A DNA stretch of 64,000 nt from Puniceibacterium confluentis (lineage in GTDB: Bacteria > Pseudomonadota > Alphaproteobacteria > Rhodobacterales > Rhodobacteraceae): the NCBI RefSeq assembly GCF_007923445.1, contig NZ_VOJI01000003.1, positions 124,001 through 188,000 on the forward strand, in the 5' to 3' direction. The notes under the pieces were generated by a model, which saw only the letters and a program-made list of their open reading frames with translations, had not been told where the DNA came from and made no database searches. A program made the translations under genes and the position numbers. Every line of letters starts with the position of its first letter. Within the stretch, counting starts at the first letter, position 1. Below are positions 53,800 to 63,383 of this stretch, in pieces.

Positions 53800-54711
53800 A
53801 TGCAGATCTATCTCCCCATTGCCGAGGTTTCGGTAAACCTCTTTGTCCTGCTCGGGCTGGGAGCAATCATTGGCATGCTGTCCGGCATGTTCGGGGTCGG
53901 CGGTGGCTTTCTGATCACGCCGATGCTGTTCTTTCTGGGCATTCCACCGGCGGTGGCCGTGGCCACCGGCGCCAATCAGATCGTTGCCTCCTCGATCTCG
54001 GCCGTCCTTGCCCATCTCAAACGCAAGACCGTGGATCTGCGCATGGGCCTGGTGCTGCTGATGGGCGGCCTGATCGGGTCGGGCTTTGGCGTTTACATCT
54101 TCAACATCCTGCGCGATCTGGGGCAGGTCGATCTGCTGGTCCGGCTGTGTTACGTGGTGTTCCTCGGCGTCATCGGCGCGCTGATGTTTGTCGAATCGCT
54201 GCGCGCGCTGCGCAACTCCCGACGCGGCAGCCCCCCGAAACGACGCCAGCATGTCTGGGTCCACGGCCTGCCGTTCAAGGTGCGGTTCCGCGCCTCCGGT
54301 CTTTACATCTCGGCCATTCCCCCAATGATGGTCGGTTTTGCCGTCGGCATCCTGGCGGCAATCATGGGGGTGGGCGGCGGATTCATCATGGTGCCCGCGA
54401 TGATCTACCTGCTGGGAATGCCGACCAAGGTGGTCATCGGCACCTCCCTGTTCCAGATCATCTTTGTCACCGCCTTCACCACCCTGCTGCACGCCACCAC
54501 CAGCATGACTGTCGATCTGGTGCTGGCTCTGGCCCTGATCATCGGCGGCGTGATCGGGGCGCAGCTCGGGACGGTGATCGGGATGCGCCTCAAGGCCGAA
54601 CAATTGCGAATCCTGCTGGCGATGCTGGTGCTTGCCGTCTGCGGCAAGATTGCCCTGGAGCTACTGCTGCAACCTGCCGAAATCTACACCCTCGCGGCCG
54701 GGGGGCACTGA
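53800..54711 (+). CDS. TSUP (TauE/SafE) sulfite/organosulfur exporter family permease
   Basis: The protein has 303 residues and about eight membrane helices. The two-fold TSUP repeats are visible as IGMLSGMFGVGGGFLITPML and AAIMGVGGGFIMVPAMIYL. A basic cytoplasmic loop (RNSRRGSPPKRRQHV) divides the halves. The family moves sulfite, sulfonates or similar anions. The ribosome binding site is weak. Its stop overlaps the start of the TIGR02186 gene by one base, and the same occurs at the next junction. Confidence 0.9.
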   Translation: MQIYLPIAEVSVNLFVLLGLGAIIGMLSGMFGVGGGFLITPMLFFLGIPPAVAVATGANQIVASSISAVLAHLKRKTVDLRMGLVLLMGGLIGSGFGVYIFNILRDLGQVDLLVRLCYVVFLGVIGALMFVESLRALRNSRRGSPPKRRQHVWVHGLPFKVRFRASGLYISAIPPMMVGFAVGILAAIMGVGGGFIMVPAMIYLLGMPTKVVIGTSLFQIIFVTAFTTLLHATTSMTVDLVLALALIIGGVIGAQLGTVIGMRLKAEQLRILLAMLVLAVCGKIALELLLQPAEIYTLAAGGH

Positions 54712-55469
54712 TGCGCCTGCTTGCCGCTCTTCTTCTGCTTGCCGCCCCGGCACTGGCACAGGACGAAGAGGTCGTGCTTGGCCTCAGTCAGGACCAGGTC
54801 GCGATCACCGCCGATTTCGATGGCTCCGACATCCTGATCTTCGGGGCCATCAAACGGGAAACACCCATTCCCGACGGCCCGCCGATCGAAGTGCTGATCA
54901 CCGTCGCGGGGCCTTCGGTGCCGCTCACCGTGCGCCGCAAGGAACGGCGGTTCGGGATCTGGGTCAACACCGATGCAGTCGACATCGACTCGGCGCCGTC
55001 GTTTTACGCCATCGCCACATCGGCGCCCTGGAGCCAGACCATTTCCGATGTCGAAGACCTGCGCCACCGCGTCTCGATCCGGCGGGCGATCCGGTCGGTC
55101 GGCGCGCCGATGACGGTGCAGGACAGCCAGAGCTTTGCCGCCGCCGTGATCCGCATCCGCACCGAAGAAGGTCTGTACCAACTGGCCGAAGACACCGTCG
55201 AGGTCAGCCAGCAGACGCTGTTCGACACGTCCATCGCCATGCCCGCCAACCTGACCGAAGGCGCCTACCGGACCCGGATCCTGCTCACCCGGGGCGGACG
55301 GGTGATTTCGCAGCGCGAAACCGTCATCGACGTGCGCAAGGTCGGCATCGAACGCTGGCTGTTCAACCTGTCGCGCGAACAGCCGCTTGCCTATGGCCTG
55401 CTGTCGGTGGCGCTGGCCATCGCCGCAGGCTGGGGCGCGTCGACCGCCTTCCGGATGATCCGCTCCTGA
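54711..55469 (+). CDS. TIGR02186-family exported membrane-anchored protein
   Basis: The protein has 252 residues. A Sec signal peptide (cleavage near ALA-QD) is followed by an immunoglobulin-like beta-rich domain (LSQDQVAITADFDGSDILIFGA and IEVLITVAGP) and a C-terminal membrane helix (LAYGLLSVALAIAAGWGAS). This is the TIGR02186 family, found beside TSUP permeases in Rhodobacterales. Its job is unknown; a periplasmic partner of the permease is a reasonable guess. Confidence 0.88.
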   Translation: MRLLAALLLLAAPALAQDEEVVLGLSQDQVAITADFDGSDILIFGAIKRETPIPDGPPIEVLITVAGPSVPLTVRRKERRFGIWVNTDAVDIDSAPSFYAIATSAPWSQTISDVEDLRHRVSIRRAIRSVGAPMTVQDSQSFAAAVIRIRTEEGLYQLAEDTVEVSQQTLFDTSIAMPANLTEGAYRTRILLTRGGRVISQRETVIDVRKVGIERWLFNLSREQPLAYGLLSVALAIAAGWGASTAFRMIRS

Positions 55470-55900
55470 TGCCCCGCCCCGAGCAGCCCCGTCGTGCGGG
55501 TTTCACCGCGCTGCGCAGCCTGCAGACCCGCTGGGCCGACAACGACAGCTACGGGCACCTGAACAATGCCGCATATTTTTCGCTGTTCGACACCGCCATC
55601 AGCCTCTGGCAGATCGATCAGGGCATCGTCATAGACGGCCCCGCGCCGACCCGCCTGCTGGTGGTCGAGAACGGCTGCACCTACTTTGCCGAATGCGGCT
55701 TTCCCGACGTGCTGCAGGTCGGCCTGCGTCTGGCGCATCTGGGCAGAACCTCGTTCCGCACGGACATCGCGCTGTTTCGCAACGATGACGACGCGGCCGC
55801 CGCCTGTGGTTTCTTTACCCAGGTCCATGTCGACGCCGCAGGCCATCCCGCACCGCTGCCGGACCATCTCCGCGCCTGCCTGAGCAGCCTCACGGCCTGA
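55469..55900 (+). CDS. 4HBT-type acyl-CoA thioesterase
   Basis: The protein has 143 residues, a single hot-dog fold. The start of the fold reads TRWADNDSYGHLNNAAYFSLFDTA, with aspartate at the usual catalytic place for 4-hydroxybenzoyl-CoA-type thioesterases. It hydrolyses some acyl-CoA; substrate unknown. It is the third gene of a tightly coupled trio with TSUP and TIGR02186 through TGATG overlaps. Confidence 0.88.
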   Translation: MPRPEQPRRAGFTALRSLQTRWADNDSYGHLNNAAYFSLFDTAISLWQIDQGIVIDGPAPTRLLVVENGCTYFAECGFPDVLQVGLRLAHLGRTSFRTDIALFRNDDDAAAACGFFTQVHVDAAGHPAPLPDHLRACLSSLTA

Positions 55901-55992
55901 GCGCCACAACCTGGCCCCCCGCCAGCCTGTGAGCGTCAGGCGGCAGCTGGCGCCGAGCTCTGCGCCCCATGGGCGCGGGGTGAGACATCTGC

Positions 55993-56008
55993 GCGGCCGC
56001 AAGGCCGC
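55993..56008. terminator. GNRA-loop hairpin between convergent genes
   Basis: GCGGCC-GCAA-GGCCGC forms a 6-bp stem with a GCAA tetraloop, 10 bases from the uvrC stop. No T-run is seen, so it would be a weak or bidirectional terminator. Confidence 0.4.
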
Positions 56009-56017
56009 TCCGCCAGA

Positions 56018-57892
56018 TCAACCCGCCTCGTGGAAAAAACCGTAGATCCGTTCGGCCAGCGCCTCCGAGACCCCCTCGACCGCCTTCAGATCCGCCAGAT
56101 TGGCGCGGGCCACAGCCTTGGCCGAGCCGAAGTGTGCCAGCAGCGCTCGCTTGCGGGCCGCGCCGACGCCGGGCACGTCGTCCAGCGGCGTTGCCCCCAC
56201 GGCCTTGGCCCGCTTGGCGCGGTGGGTCCCGATGGCAAAGCGGTGGGCCTCGTCGCGCATCCGCTGGATGAAATACAGCACCGGATCATTGTGGCGCAGC
56301 GCAAAGGCGTGCTGCCCCAGCCGGTGGAACTCTTCCTTGCCGGCATCGCGGTCGACGCCCTTGGCGACGCCCACCATGGGAATGTCCTGCACCCCGTGTT
56401 CGGCCATGATCGACGCCACCGCCGACACCTGCCCGGCGCCGCCGTCGATCAGCAGCAGATCCGGCCACAGACCCAGGGTCCGGTCCGGGTCTTCCTTCAG
56501 CAGCCGCCGGAAACGCCGCTCGAGCACTTCCTTCATCATGCCGAAATCGTCACCCGGCACCAGTGCATCACCGCGGATGTTGAACTTGCGGTACTGGTTC
56601 TTCAGGAACCCCTCGGGGCCGGCAACGATCATCGCGCCGACGGCGTTGGTGCCCTGAATATGGCTGTTGTCGTAGACTTCGATGCGCTGCGGCGGCGCGT
56701 CGAGCCCGAAGGCCTCGGCCAGCCCCCGCAGCAGCTTTCCCTGGGTGGCGGTTTCGGCCATCTTGCGTGCCAGCGACTCGCGGGCGTTGCGCGCCGCGCC
56801 GTCGACCAGTTCGACCTTTTCGCCGCGCAGCGGCACAGCCAGTTCGACCCGTCGGCCCAGCTTGCCGGTCAACGCCTCTTCCATCAGGTCGGCGTTTTCG
56901 ATGGCATGGCTCAACAGGATCAGCCGCGGCGGTTCCTTGGTGTCATAGAACTGTCCCAGGAACGCTTCCATCACTTCGGCCGCATCGACATCCGGACCGA
57001 CGCGGGGGTAAAAGTCGCGGTTGCCCCAGTTCTGATTGGCACGGATGAAAAACACCTGGACGCAGGCCTGCCCGCCTTCGAGATGCAGCGCCACGACGTC
57101 CGCCTCGGTCACGCCGCGCGGATTGATGCCCTGTGCGGACTGCACCTGCGTCAACGCCCGGATCCTGTCGCGCAGAGCCGCCGCGCGCTCGAACTCCATC
57201 GCCTCTGACGCCTCCGCCATCTGCCGCGCCAGCCCTTCCTGCACGCCGCTCGACTTGCCCGACAGAAACTGCGCCGCATCCCGGACGCTCGCGCGGTAGT
57301 CTTCGGCCGAGATCCGGCCGACGCAGGGCGCCGAACAGCGCCGGATCTGGTGCTGCAGGCAAGGACGGGTGCGGGTTTCAAACATGGAATCCGCGCAATT
57401 GCGCAACAGGAACACCTTTTGCAGCTGGTTCAGGGTCCGGTTCACCGCGCCGGCGCTGGCAAAGGGACCAAAATACTGGCCCTTGTCCTTCTTCGCGCCG
57501 CGATGCTTGGTGATCTGCGGAAAATCGTGGTCCGTCACCAGAATGTTCGGGAACGACTTGTCGTCGCGCAGCAGCACGTTGTAGCGCGGCTTCAGTTGCT
57601 TGATCAGGTTCTGCTCGAGCAGCAGGGCCTCGGTCTCGGTCCGGGTGGTCAGGAACATCATCGAGGCGGTTTCGCGGATCATCCGCGCGATACGGCCCGA
57701 ATGCCCCGCAGGCCGCGCGTAGTTGCTGACCCGGGCCCGCAGGTTGCGTGCCTTGCCGACGTAAAGCACCCGGCTTTCGCCATCCAGCATCCGATACACC
57801 CCGGGGCTGTTGTCCAGGGTTTTCAGGTAGGATTGAATGCAGGCGTGCCCTGTCGGCGCGACGCCCGAAGGTGTGTCAGTTGCGTCAGTCAT
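56018..57892 (-). CDS. uvrC: Excinuclease ABC subunit C
   Basis: UvrC makes both incisions in nucleotide excision repair. The 624 residues have the N-terminal GIY-YIG nuclease ([20 protein letters not shown], about 30-50) and the four cysteines near 150-175 (CADSMF to CSAPCVG). A UVR motif (about 210-240), an RNase H-like C-terminal nuclease ([20 protein letters not shown], then [12 protein letters not shown]) and tandem HhH motifs at the end complete it. It is monocistronic by spacing, with an AT-rich upstream region. Confidence 0.96.
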   Translation of the reverse strand: MTDATDTPSGVAPTGHACIQSYLKTLDNSPGVYRMLDGESRVLYVGKARNLRARVSNYARPAGHSGRIARMIRETASMMFLTTRTETEALLLEQNLIKQLKPRYNVLLRDDKSFPNILVTDHDFPQITKHRGAKKDKGQYFGPFASAGAVNRTLNQLQKVFLLRNCADSMFETRTRPCLQHQIRRCSAPCVGRISAEDYRASVRDAAQFLSGKSSGVQEGLARQMAEASEAMEFERAAALRDRIRALTQVQSAQGINPRGVTEADVVALHLEGGQACVQVFFIRANQNWGNRDFYPRVGPDVDAAEVMEAFLGQFYDTKEPPRLILLSHAIENADLMEEALTGKLGRRVELAVPLRGEKVELVDGAARNARESLARKMAETATQGKLLRGLAEAFGLDAPPQRIEVYDNSHIQGTNAVGAMIVAGPEGFLKNQYRKFNIRGDALVPGDDFGMMKEVLERRFRRLLKEDPDRTLGLWPDLLLIDGGAGQVSAVASIMAEHGVQDIPMVGVAKGVDRDAGKEEFHRLGQHAFALRHNDPVLYFIQRMRDEAHRFAIGTHRAKRAKAVGATPLDDVPGVGAARKRALLAHFGSAKAVARANLADLKAVEGVSEALAERIYGFFHEAG

Positions 57893-58197
57893 GGAACCCC
57901 GGTTCGTTGCGGTTCAGTTGCGATTCTTGCCGGGTGGCTGCACTGTCCAAAAGGCGGGTGCAAGCCGGAAGGCATCCACGGAAGTTGTGGATAACTCTGA
58001 GTGTAACTTTCCGCCGTCCGGAAATTCTCGTTGTATTTAGCAAGCTTCCCTGATTTGCCTTATTTTTAATCAAAAACGTAATGCCTTGTTTTTATTTAAA
58101 ACATTTTCCGGACACATGCAAAACTATGATTTCATTAAACCTTTTGTAACGATTTCGTCACTGCCCGCAGCCAGGTGCACAACTTTACCATGCGTCG
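57893..58197. promoter_or_regulatory. AT-rich spacer upstream of uvrC with DnaA-box and CtrA-like motifs
   Basis: The 305 bases contain no gene, and 58025-58160 is strikingly AT-rich against the GC-rich background. TGTGGATAA (57986-57994) is a perfect DnaA box (TTATCCACA on the minus strand). TTTCCG/CGGAAA form a dyad at 58008-58024. TTAA-N7-GTAA near 58135-58150 is one mismatch from a CtrA site. The uvrC promoter must lie here. Confidence 0.5.
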
Positions 58198-58974
58198 TCA
58201 CTCATTTCCTATGATGTCGGGTGTTTGCCATCCAAGGTGCTGTCCGCCGTCGGTGCAGAGCAGTTGACCGGTCACCCCGGGCGCATCCAGGAAATATGAC
58301 AGTGCACCAACGATATCCGCCGGGTTGGATCCGCGCTGCAGAACTGTGGCCGCGCGTTGCCGGGCAAATTGGTCGTCACTCTGGCGGCCACCACGCAGCG
58401 TCGGCCCCGGGCCGATCGCATTGACCCGCACCCGCGGTGCCAGCGCCCGCGCCGCTGTCTGGGTCAGGGTCCACAGACCCGCCTTGGCCAGCGTGTAGGT
58501 CATGAATTCCGGCGTCAGCTTGCGCACCCGCTGGTCGATCATGTTGACCACCAGCGCCTGCGCCACCGGCTCTCCGAGCGCATCACTGACGGGGTCGGGC
58601 GCCTGTGCCGCCAGTGCCTGCATCAGCACAAAGGGCGCCCGAAGATTGCTTTCGAAATGGCGGTCCCAACTGCTGCGCGTGGCGGAGCCGATGTCGTCGT
58701 GCTCAAAGATCGAGGCGTTGTTCACCAGGCAGGTCAGCGGACCGCCCAGGCCCCTGGACGCGCGCGGCACCAGGTCCTGCACCGCGGCCTCGTCCAGCAG
58801 ATCCGCCTGCAATGTGACGGCACGGCGCCCCATTTCGCGGATCCGCGCGGCGACTTCCTCCGCTGCCGTGCCGGAACTGGCGTAATGCACCGCCACGTCA
58901 TGTCCGCGCTCGGCAAGGCACAGGGCCATCGCGCGGCCCAGGCGTTTTCCCGCCCCTGTCACCAATGCCCTCAC
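58198..58974 (-). CDS. SDR-family oxidoreductase (pteridine-reductase-like)
   Basis: The protein has 258 residues, a classical short-chain dehydrogenase. The cofactor loop is VTGAGKRLGRAMAL, followed by NNASIF, and the active site is YTLAKAG (Y and K). GPGPTLRG follows. The GKRLG loop resembles FolM/PTR1-type dihydromonapterin or pteridine reductases. The start is GTG at 58974, with GAGAGG six bases upstream. It stands 10 bases after the antiporter gene. Substrate unproven. Confidence 0.85.
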   Translation of the reverse strand: MRALVTGAGKRLGRAMALCLAERGHDVAVHYASSGTAAEEVAARIREMGRRAVTLQADLLDEAAVQDLVPRASRGLGGPLTCLVNNASIFEHDDIGSATRSSWDRHFESNLRAPFVLMQALAAQAPDPVSDALGEPVAQALVVNMIDQRVRKLTPEFMTYTLAKAGLWTLTQTAARALAPRVRVNAIGPGPTLRGGRQSDDQFARQRAATVLQRGSNPADIVGALSYFLDAPGVTGQLLCTDGGQHLGWQTPDIIGNE

Positions 58975-58984
58975 TGCACACCTC

Positions 58985-59932
58985 TCAGCTCAGAAGTACG
59001 ATCACCACGTAGACAATATACAATATTGTCAGCAAGATGCCCCAGACCCGGCCGATATTCTGCCGCAGAAAGACAAACGGGATCAGAAGCAGGCTGGAGG
59101 CCAGCATCACCCAGAGATCGAAACGCAGGAACGCGGCATCCACCCCGAGCGGCGCAATAATCGAGGCGATGCCGATGATGGCCAGCAGGTTGAACATGTT
59201 GGACCCGATGACATTGCCCAGCGCCACGTCGGCCTGACGGCGCAGCGCCGCCATCACCGTTGTCGCCAGTTCCGGCAGCGAGGTGCCGACAGCGACCAGA
59301 GTGAGGCCGATGACCGTGTCACTGACACCAAAGCGCTGTGCAATGACCGTCGCCGAGTCAACCAGGAGATCCGCGCCCAGAGGCAGGCCCGCCAGCCCCA
59401 GCGCCAGGTAAAGCCCGATTTTCCAACCGCGCATTTGCGGGTCGGCGCCTTCGATCTGCTCTTCGGCGGCATCCTTTCCGGCGCGCCGGTGTGCCCGCGA
59501 CTCGCGTACCGCATCCCCCAGCAACAGTGCCAGCGCCGCCAGCAGACCCAGGCCGGCGATCTGGTCGAACACCCCCCGGAACGCCAGCGCGATGAACAGC
59601 ACCGTCGCGCCCAGCATGATGACATAGCTCTTGCGCGTGTCATGCTCGGCCGTGTGCATCACCGCCAGCATGCCCGGTATGCCCAGCACCAGCAGCACAT
59701 TGGCGGTGTTCGATCCCACCACGTTGCCCAATGCGATGCCCGGCACCCCGTCCAGCGCCGCCTTGACCGAAATCAGAAGTTCAGGCGCCGAGGTGCCGAA
59801 GGCCACAATTGTCAGGCTGACAATCAGCGCCGGAACACCGACGCGCAGGCTCAGGTTCACGGCGCCCTTGACCAGCGCATCACCGGCCAGCAGCAGGATC
59901 ACCAGCCCCAGCACAACCGTCATCCAGACCAT
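58985..59932 (-). CDS. Calcium/sodium antiporter, CaxA/YrbG-like
   Basis: The protein has 315 residues and about ten helices. The two inverted alpha-repeats of the CaCA superfamily are clear: AFGTSAPELLISVKAAL with ALGNVVGSNTANVLLVLG, and AVGTSLPELATTVMAAL with ALGNVIGSNMFNLLAIIG. An acidic loop between them is typical. The protein should exchange Ca2+ for Na+ or H+ across the inner membrane. The ATG at 59932 lies one base after the stop of the small zinc-ribbon gene. Confidence 0.92.
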   Translation of the reverse strand: MVWMTVVLGLVILLLAGDALVKGAVNLSLRVGVPALIVSLTIVAFGTSAPELLISVKAALDGVPGIALGNVVGSNTANVLLVLGIPGMLAVMHTAEHDTRKSYVIMLGATVLFIALAFRGVFDQIAGLGLLAALALLLGDAVRESRAHRRAGKDAAEEQIEGADPQMRGWKIGLYLALGLAGLPLGADLLVDSATVIAQRFGVSDTVIGLTLVAVGTSLPELATTVMAALRRQADVALGNVIGSNMFNLLAIIGIASIIAPLGVDAAFLRFDLWVMLASSLLLIPFVFLRQNIGRVWGILLTILYIVYVVIVLLS

Positions 59933-59933
59933 G

Positions 59934-60101
59934 TCAGGACGTTCCCTTGTCGCAGGGACACGGGCCCCGTCCGATGCGGTAACGCCCGCATCGCTTGCAT
60001 TTTGCCGAAGCGAGCCGCTTCGCGCCCGGCATCCTGAGCTTGCCGAACATCGCCAGCACCGCCATGCCAATCAGGAAGATCGAGACAATCTTGACGATCA
60101 C
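59934..60101 (-). CDS. Small membrane-anchored zinc-ribbon protein
   Basis: The protein has 55 residues. It has one N-terminal helix (VKIVSIFLIGMAVLAMFGKL, about 3-22) and a C-terminal four-cysteine ribbon (C35 and C38 in CKRC, C48 and C50 in CPC). A basic linker joins them. The start is a GTG at 60101, two bases from the sppA stop. The stop is one base from the antiporter start. The tight packing between sppA and the antiporter supports a real gene. Function is unknown. Confidence 0.8.
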   Translation of the reverse strand: MIVKIVSIFLIGMAVLAMFGKLRMPGAKRLASAKCKRCGRYRIGRGPCPCDKGTS

Positions 60102-60102
60102 G

Positions 60103-60900
60103 TCACAACCCGAACCGGGCGTACTGCGCCCGTTCCTCGACACCGGCCAGCGCGTCCATCGCCAGGTTCGCCCCGAAACGGCGGAACAACGACCGTTTCA
60201 TTTCGTAGCGGCGGAATTTCACCTTGTCGCCGAACCGCGCCTTCATGACCGGCACCAGATGGCCGATGCCGTCAGCCAGACCGACCCTGACCGCACTTTG
60301 CCCGATCCAGACTTCGCCCGTGAAAAGGTCCGGATCCTGAGCCAGCTTGTCGCCACGCCGGCTCTGGACATGGCCGATGAAATTCTCGTGCAACTGGCTG
60401 AGCAGACGGTCCAGCCGCGCCACATCTTCTTCGGTTTCGGGACGGAAGGGGTCATTCATGCTTTTGGACTTGCCCGCCGTGTGCACCCGCCGCTCAAGCC
60501 CCTGACGGGCCAGGAATACATGGGCGCCAAACCCGGCCGAGATCACCCCGATCGACCCCAGGATCGAACTGTCATCGGCAAAAATCTCATCCGCCGCAGA
60601 GGCCAGCCAGTACCCGCCGGAGGCGGCGACATCTTCGACGAAGGCAAAGACCGGCACTCCGGTCTCTATTGCCAGCCGTCGAATGCGTGTGCCGATCAGC
60701 GACGACTGCACCGGCGAGCCGCCGGGCGAGTTGATTTCCAGCGCGACCGCCACCGGCTTGCCGCGCCGGAAGGCTTTTTCCAACATGGTCCGCAGGCTCT
60801 GATCGCTCAGAGCGCCGCGAGCACCCATGCCAATGGCACCCTGCAGGCGCACGACGGCCACCATGGGGGTGGATTTGAGAAAGGGGATCCAGCGTTTCAT
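60103..60900 (-). CDS. sppA: S49-family peptidase SppA/SohB-like
   Basis: The protein has 265 residues with the short, single-domain S49 form. Conserved stretches are VAVALEINSPGGSPVQSS, the nucleophile region VEDVAASGGYWLAS (serine) and the catalytic lysine region VHTAGKSKSMNDPF. No clear membrane anchor is visible, unlike E. coli SppA. It degrades leftover signal peptides or membrane fragments in related bacteria. The ATG at 60900 is used. It leads the sppA-zinc-ribbon-antiporter-SDR string. Confidence 0.9.
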   Translation of the reverse strand: MKRWIPFLKSTPMVAVVRLQGAIGMGARGALSDQSLRTMLEKAFRRGKPVAVALEINSPGGSPVQSSLIGTRIRRLAIETGVPVFAFVEDVAASGGYWLASAADEIFADDSSILGSIGVISAGFGAHVFLARQGLERRVHTAGKSKSMNDPFRPETEEDVARLDRLLSQLHENFIGHVQSRRGDKLAQDPDLFTGEVWIGQSAVRVGLADGIGHLVPVMKARFGDKVKFRRYEMKRSLFRRFGANLAMDALAGVEERAQYARFGL

Positions 60901-61087
60901 GTTCTCGCATGTAGAGGGGTCACAGCTGACAAACAAGGCGCGAGGCGCAATGTTCCTCGGACGCGGTCCACCGGCACAACCGCCACAGCCGTGTCCCCCC
61001 GGGCGTCTGGCCGACCGGTGCGGCGGCACGTCAGGGTGATGCGGGGGCGGCACGCGGGCGATACGGGGCCACCGACCGGACAACGGC

Positions 61088-63280
61088 CTAGTAAAAGCTC
61101 TGCGGGTCGATATCGATCGCCAGCCGCAACTGGCCGCGCAGGCGGAACTGTCCGGCCCACTCTGCCAGCGCGGCCTGCAGAGCCACCCCCTTGGGCGCCT
61201 TCACCAGCAGACGCACCCGGTGCCTGCCACGCACCCTTGCTATCGGCGCCGGGGCGGGGCCGAAGACCTGTGCGCCGATCTTTCGCAGGGCACCGTCCTG
61301 CCGCGCCATGGCGTTGCCGAGATCGAACACTTCCTGCACGTCGGTCGAACTGAGGATGATCCCCGCCATGCGGCCATATGGCGGCACCCCGGCGGCACGG
61401 CGTTCCGCCGCTTCGGCGCGCCAGAACCCCTCTTCATCCCCGGCCAGGATCGAGCGGATCACCGGATGTTCGGGCTGGTAGGTCTGCATCACCGCTTCGC
61501 CGGGTTTTTCGGCCCGCCCGGCGCGGCCCGCCACCTGCCGCATCAGCTGGAACGTGCGTTCGGCCGCCCGCAGGTCCGACCCCTGCAACCCCAGATCGGC
61601 GTCGATCACGCCGACCAGCGTCAGCAACGGGAAATTATGCCCCTTGGCCACAAGCTGGGTGCCGATGATGATATCCGCCGCACCCTGAGCGATGTTCTCG
61701 ATTTCGGCCTTCAGCGCCCGGGCCGAGCCGTACATGTCCGACGACAGCACCGCCACGCGGGCCTCGGGGAACAGGCCGGTGACCTCTTCGCCCAGGCGTT
61801 CGACGCCGGGACCGACGGCGGCCAGTTTGTCTTCGGCCTCGCAGGACGGGCAGATGTCCGGCACCGGTTTGCTTTCGCCGCACTGGTGACAGACCAGGCG
61901 TTTCAGGAACCGGTGCTCGACCATCCGCGCGTCGCAGTGGTCACAGCCGATCTGATGGCCGCAGGCCCGGCAGATCGTCACCGGGGCATAGCCACGCCGG
62001 TTGAGGAACAGCAAGGACTGCTCGCCCTTTTCCAGCCGCTGCGTCACCGAGCGCGCCAGGGACGGCGACACCCAACGGTCGCGCGGCAGATCCTCGGCCC
62101 GCATGTCTATGGTGCGCATCTTCGGCATCACCGCCACCCCGAAACGCGACGTGAGCTCGATCCGGTCGTACTTGCCGGCCTCGGCATTGGCCCAGCTTTC
62201 CAGCGACGGCGTGGCCGAGGCCAGCACCACCCGCGCGCCACAGATCGCGGCGCGCAACACCGCCATGTCGCGGGCATTGTACAACACGCCCTCTTCCTGC
62301 TTGTAGGATGTGTCGTGTTCCTCGTCGACCACCACCAGCCCGAGCTGCTGGAATGGCAGGAACAGCGCCGACCGCGCACCGACGACAAGCTGCGCGCGGC
62401 CCTCACCGACCATTTTCCAGACCCGGCGCCGTTCGGTCACGGTCACGCCGGAATGCCACTCGGCCGGTCGCGCCCCGAACCGCGCCTCGACCCGGGTCAG
62501 AAACTCGGCGGACAGGGCAATCTCGGGCAACAGAACCAGGGCCTGACGCCCGCGGCGCAGGCATTCCGCCACCGCCTCGAGATACACTTCGGTCTTGCCC
62601 GACCCGGTGACGCCGCGCAGCAGCGTGGTGCCATAATCCCCGGACCGCACTCCCGCCATCAGCGCCTCGGCCCCGGCCGCCTGATCGCCGGTCAGTTCCT
62701 TGCCGCCAAGATCCGGGTCAAGACGTGGAAAGGCCGTGTCACGCGGGCTTTCCTCTTCGGTGACGGCGCCCAGCTTGACCAGCCCCTTGACCACTGACGG
62801 GGTCACGCCTGCGGTTTCGGCCAGTTCACCGAGGGTCAGCGACAGCCTGCCCATGTCGCGCAACACGTCCAGCACCCGAGTGCGGGCGTCGGTCATCCGG
62901 CCCGGTTCGGACAGGCCCAGACGGTACACCTTGCGCATCGACGGCGGATCGCCCAGCCCCGGCGCACGCGTGCACAGCCGCAACATCGCGGACAGCGGTG
63001 TCAGGGTGTAGTCACCGGCGCGTTCCAGAAAGCTGCGCAACTCGTCGCGCATCGGTGCTGCATCCAGCACCCGGATCACCGCGCGGATCTTTGCCGGGTC
63101 GAAATCGCCGACCCCCGGCCCCCAGACCACCCCGAGCACCTTGCGGGGACCCAGCGGCACCTCGACAAAGGCCCCGAGGTGGCAGCCGCCCTCGGGCGCG
63201 CGGTAGTCCAGAGTGCTCGCGAAAGGTTGCGTGGTGAGCACCGCGATCAGATCGTCTTCTTTGAAAAAACCCGGGGACAT
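61088..63280 (-). CDS. priA: Primosomal protein N' (replication restart helicase)
   Basis: PriA reloads the replisome at stalled forks. The 730 residues have an N-terminal DNA-binding domain, Walker A (GVTGSGKTEVYLEA), DEEHD box (VVVDEEHDTSYKQ), and the aromatic loop. Zinc cysteines lie in CRACGHQIGCDHC and CHQCGESKPVPDICPSC, with helicase motifs V and VI (GTQLVAKGHNFPLLTLVGV and QVAGRAGRAEKPG). It is divergent from the transaldolase, as is usual in the group. Confidence 0.96.
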   Translation of the reverse strand: MSPGFFKEDDLIAVLTTQPFASTLDYRAPEGGCHLGAFVEVPLGPRKVLGVVWGPGVGDFDPAKIRAVIRVLDAAPMRDELRSFLERAGDYTLTPLSAMLRLCTRAPGLGDPPSMRKVYRLGLSEPGRMTDARTRVLDVLRDMGRLSLTLGELAETAGVTPSVVKGLVKLGAVTEEESPRDTAFPRLDPDLGGKELTGDQAAGAEALMAGVRSGDYGTTLLRGVTGSGKTEVYLEAVAECLRRGRQALVLLPEIALSAEFLTRVEARFGARPAEWHSGVTVTERRRVWKMVGEGRAQLVVGARSALFLPFQQLGLVVVDEEHDTSYKQEEGVLYNARDMAVLRAAICGARVVLASATPSLESWANAEAGKYDRIELTSRFGVAVMPKMRTIDMRAEDLPRDRWVSPSLARSVTQRLEKGEQSLLFLNRRGYAPVTICRACGHQIGCDHCDARMVEHRFLKRLVCHQCGESKPVPDICPSCEAEDKLAAVGPGVERLGEEVTGLFPEARVAVLSSDMYGSARALKAEIENIAQGAADIIIGTQLVAKGHNFPLLTLVGVIDADLGLQGSDLRAAERTFQLMRQVAGRAGRAEKPGEAVMQTYQPEHPVIRSILAGDEEGFWRAEAAERRAAGVPPYGRMAGIILSSTDVQEVFDLGNAMARQDGALRKIGAQVFGPAPAPIARVRGRHRVRLLVKAPKGVALQAALAEWAGQFRLRGQLRLAIDIDPQSFY

Positions 63281-63383
63281 TCACACATTTCATGTTAGCG
63301 CTGCCGGGAACAGGCTTTCTGCCCCCGTGTCTCTGGGGTAAGACAGCCGCAGCGAATTGCCAAGCGACCGGGAAGGAACGCAC

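Noticed and set aside
57986-57994. Replication origin at the DnaA box upstream of uvrC
   Set aside because: A single box and none of the usual origin-linked genes are present, so I keep it only as a regulatory observation.
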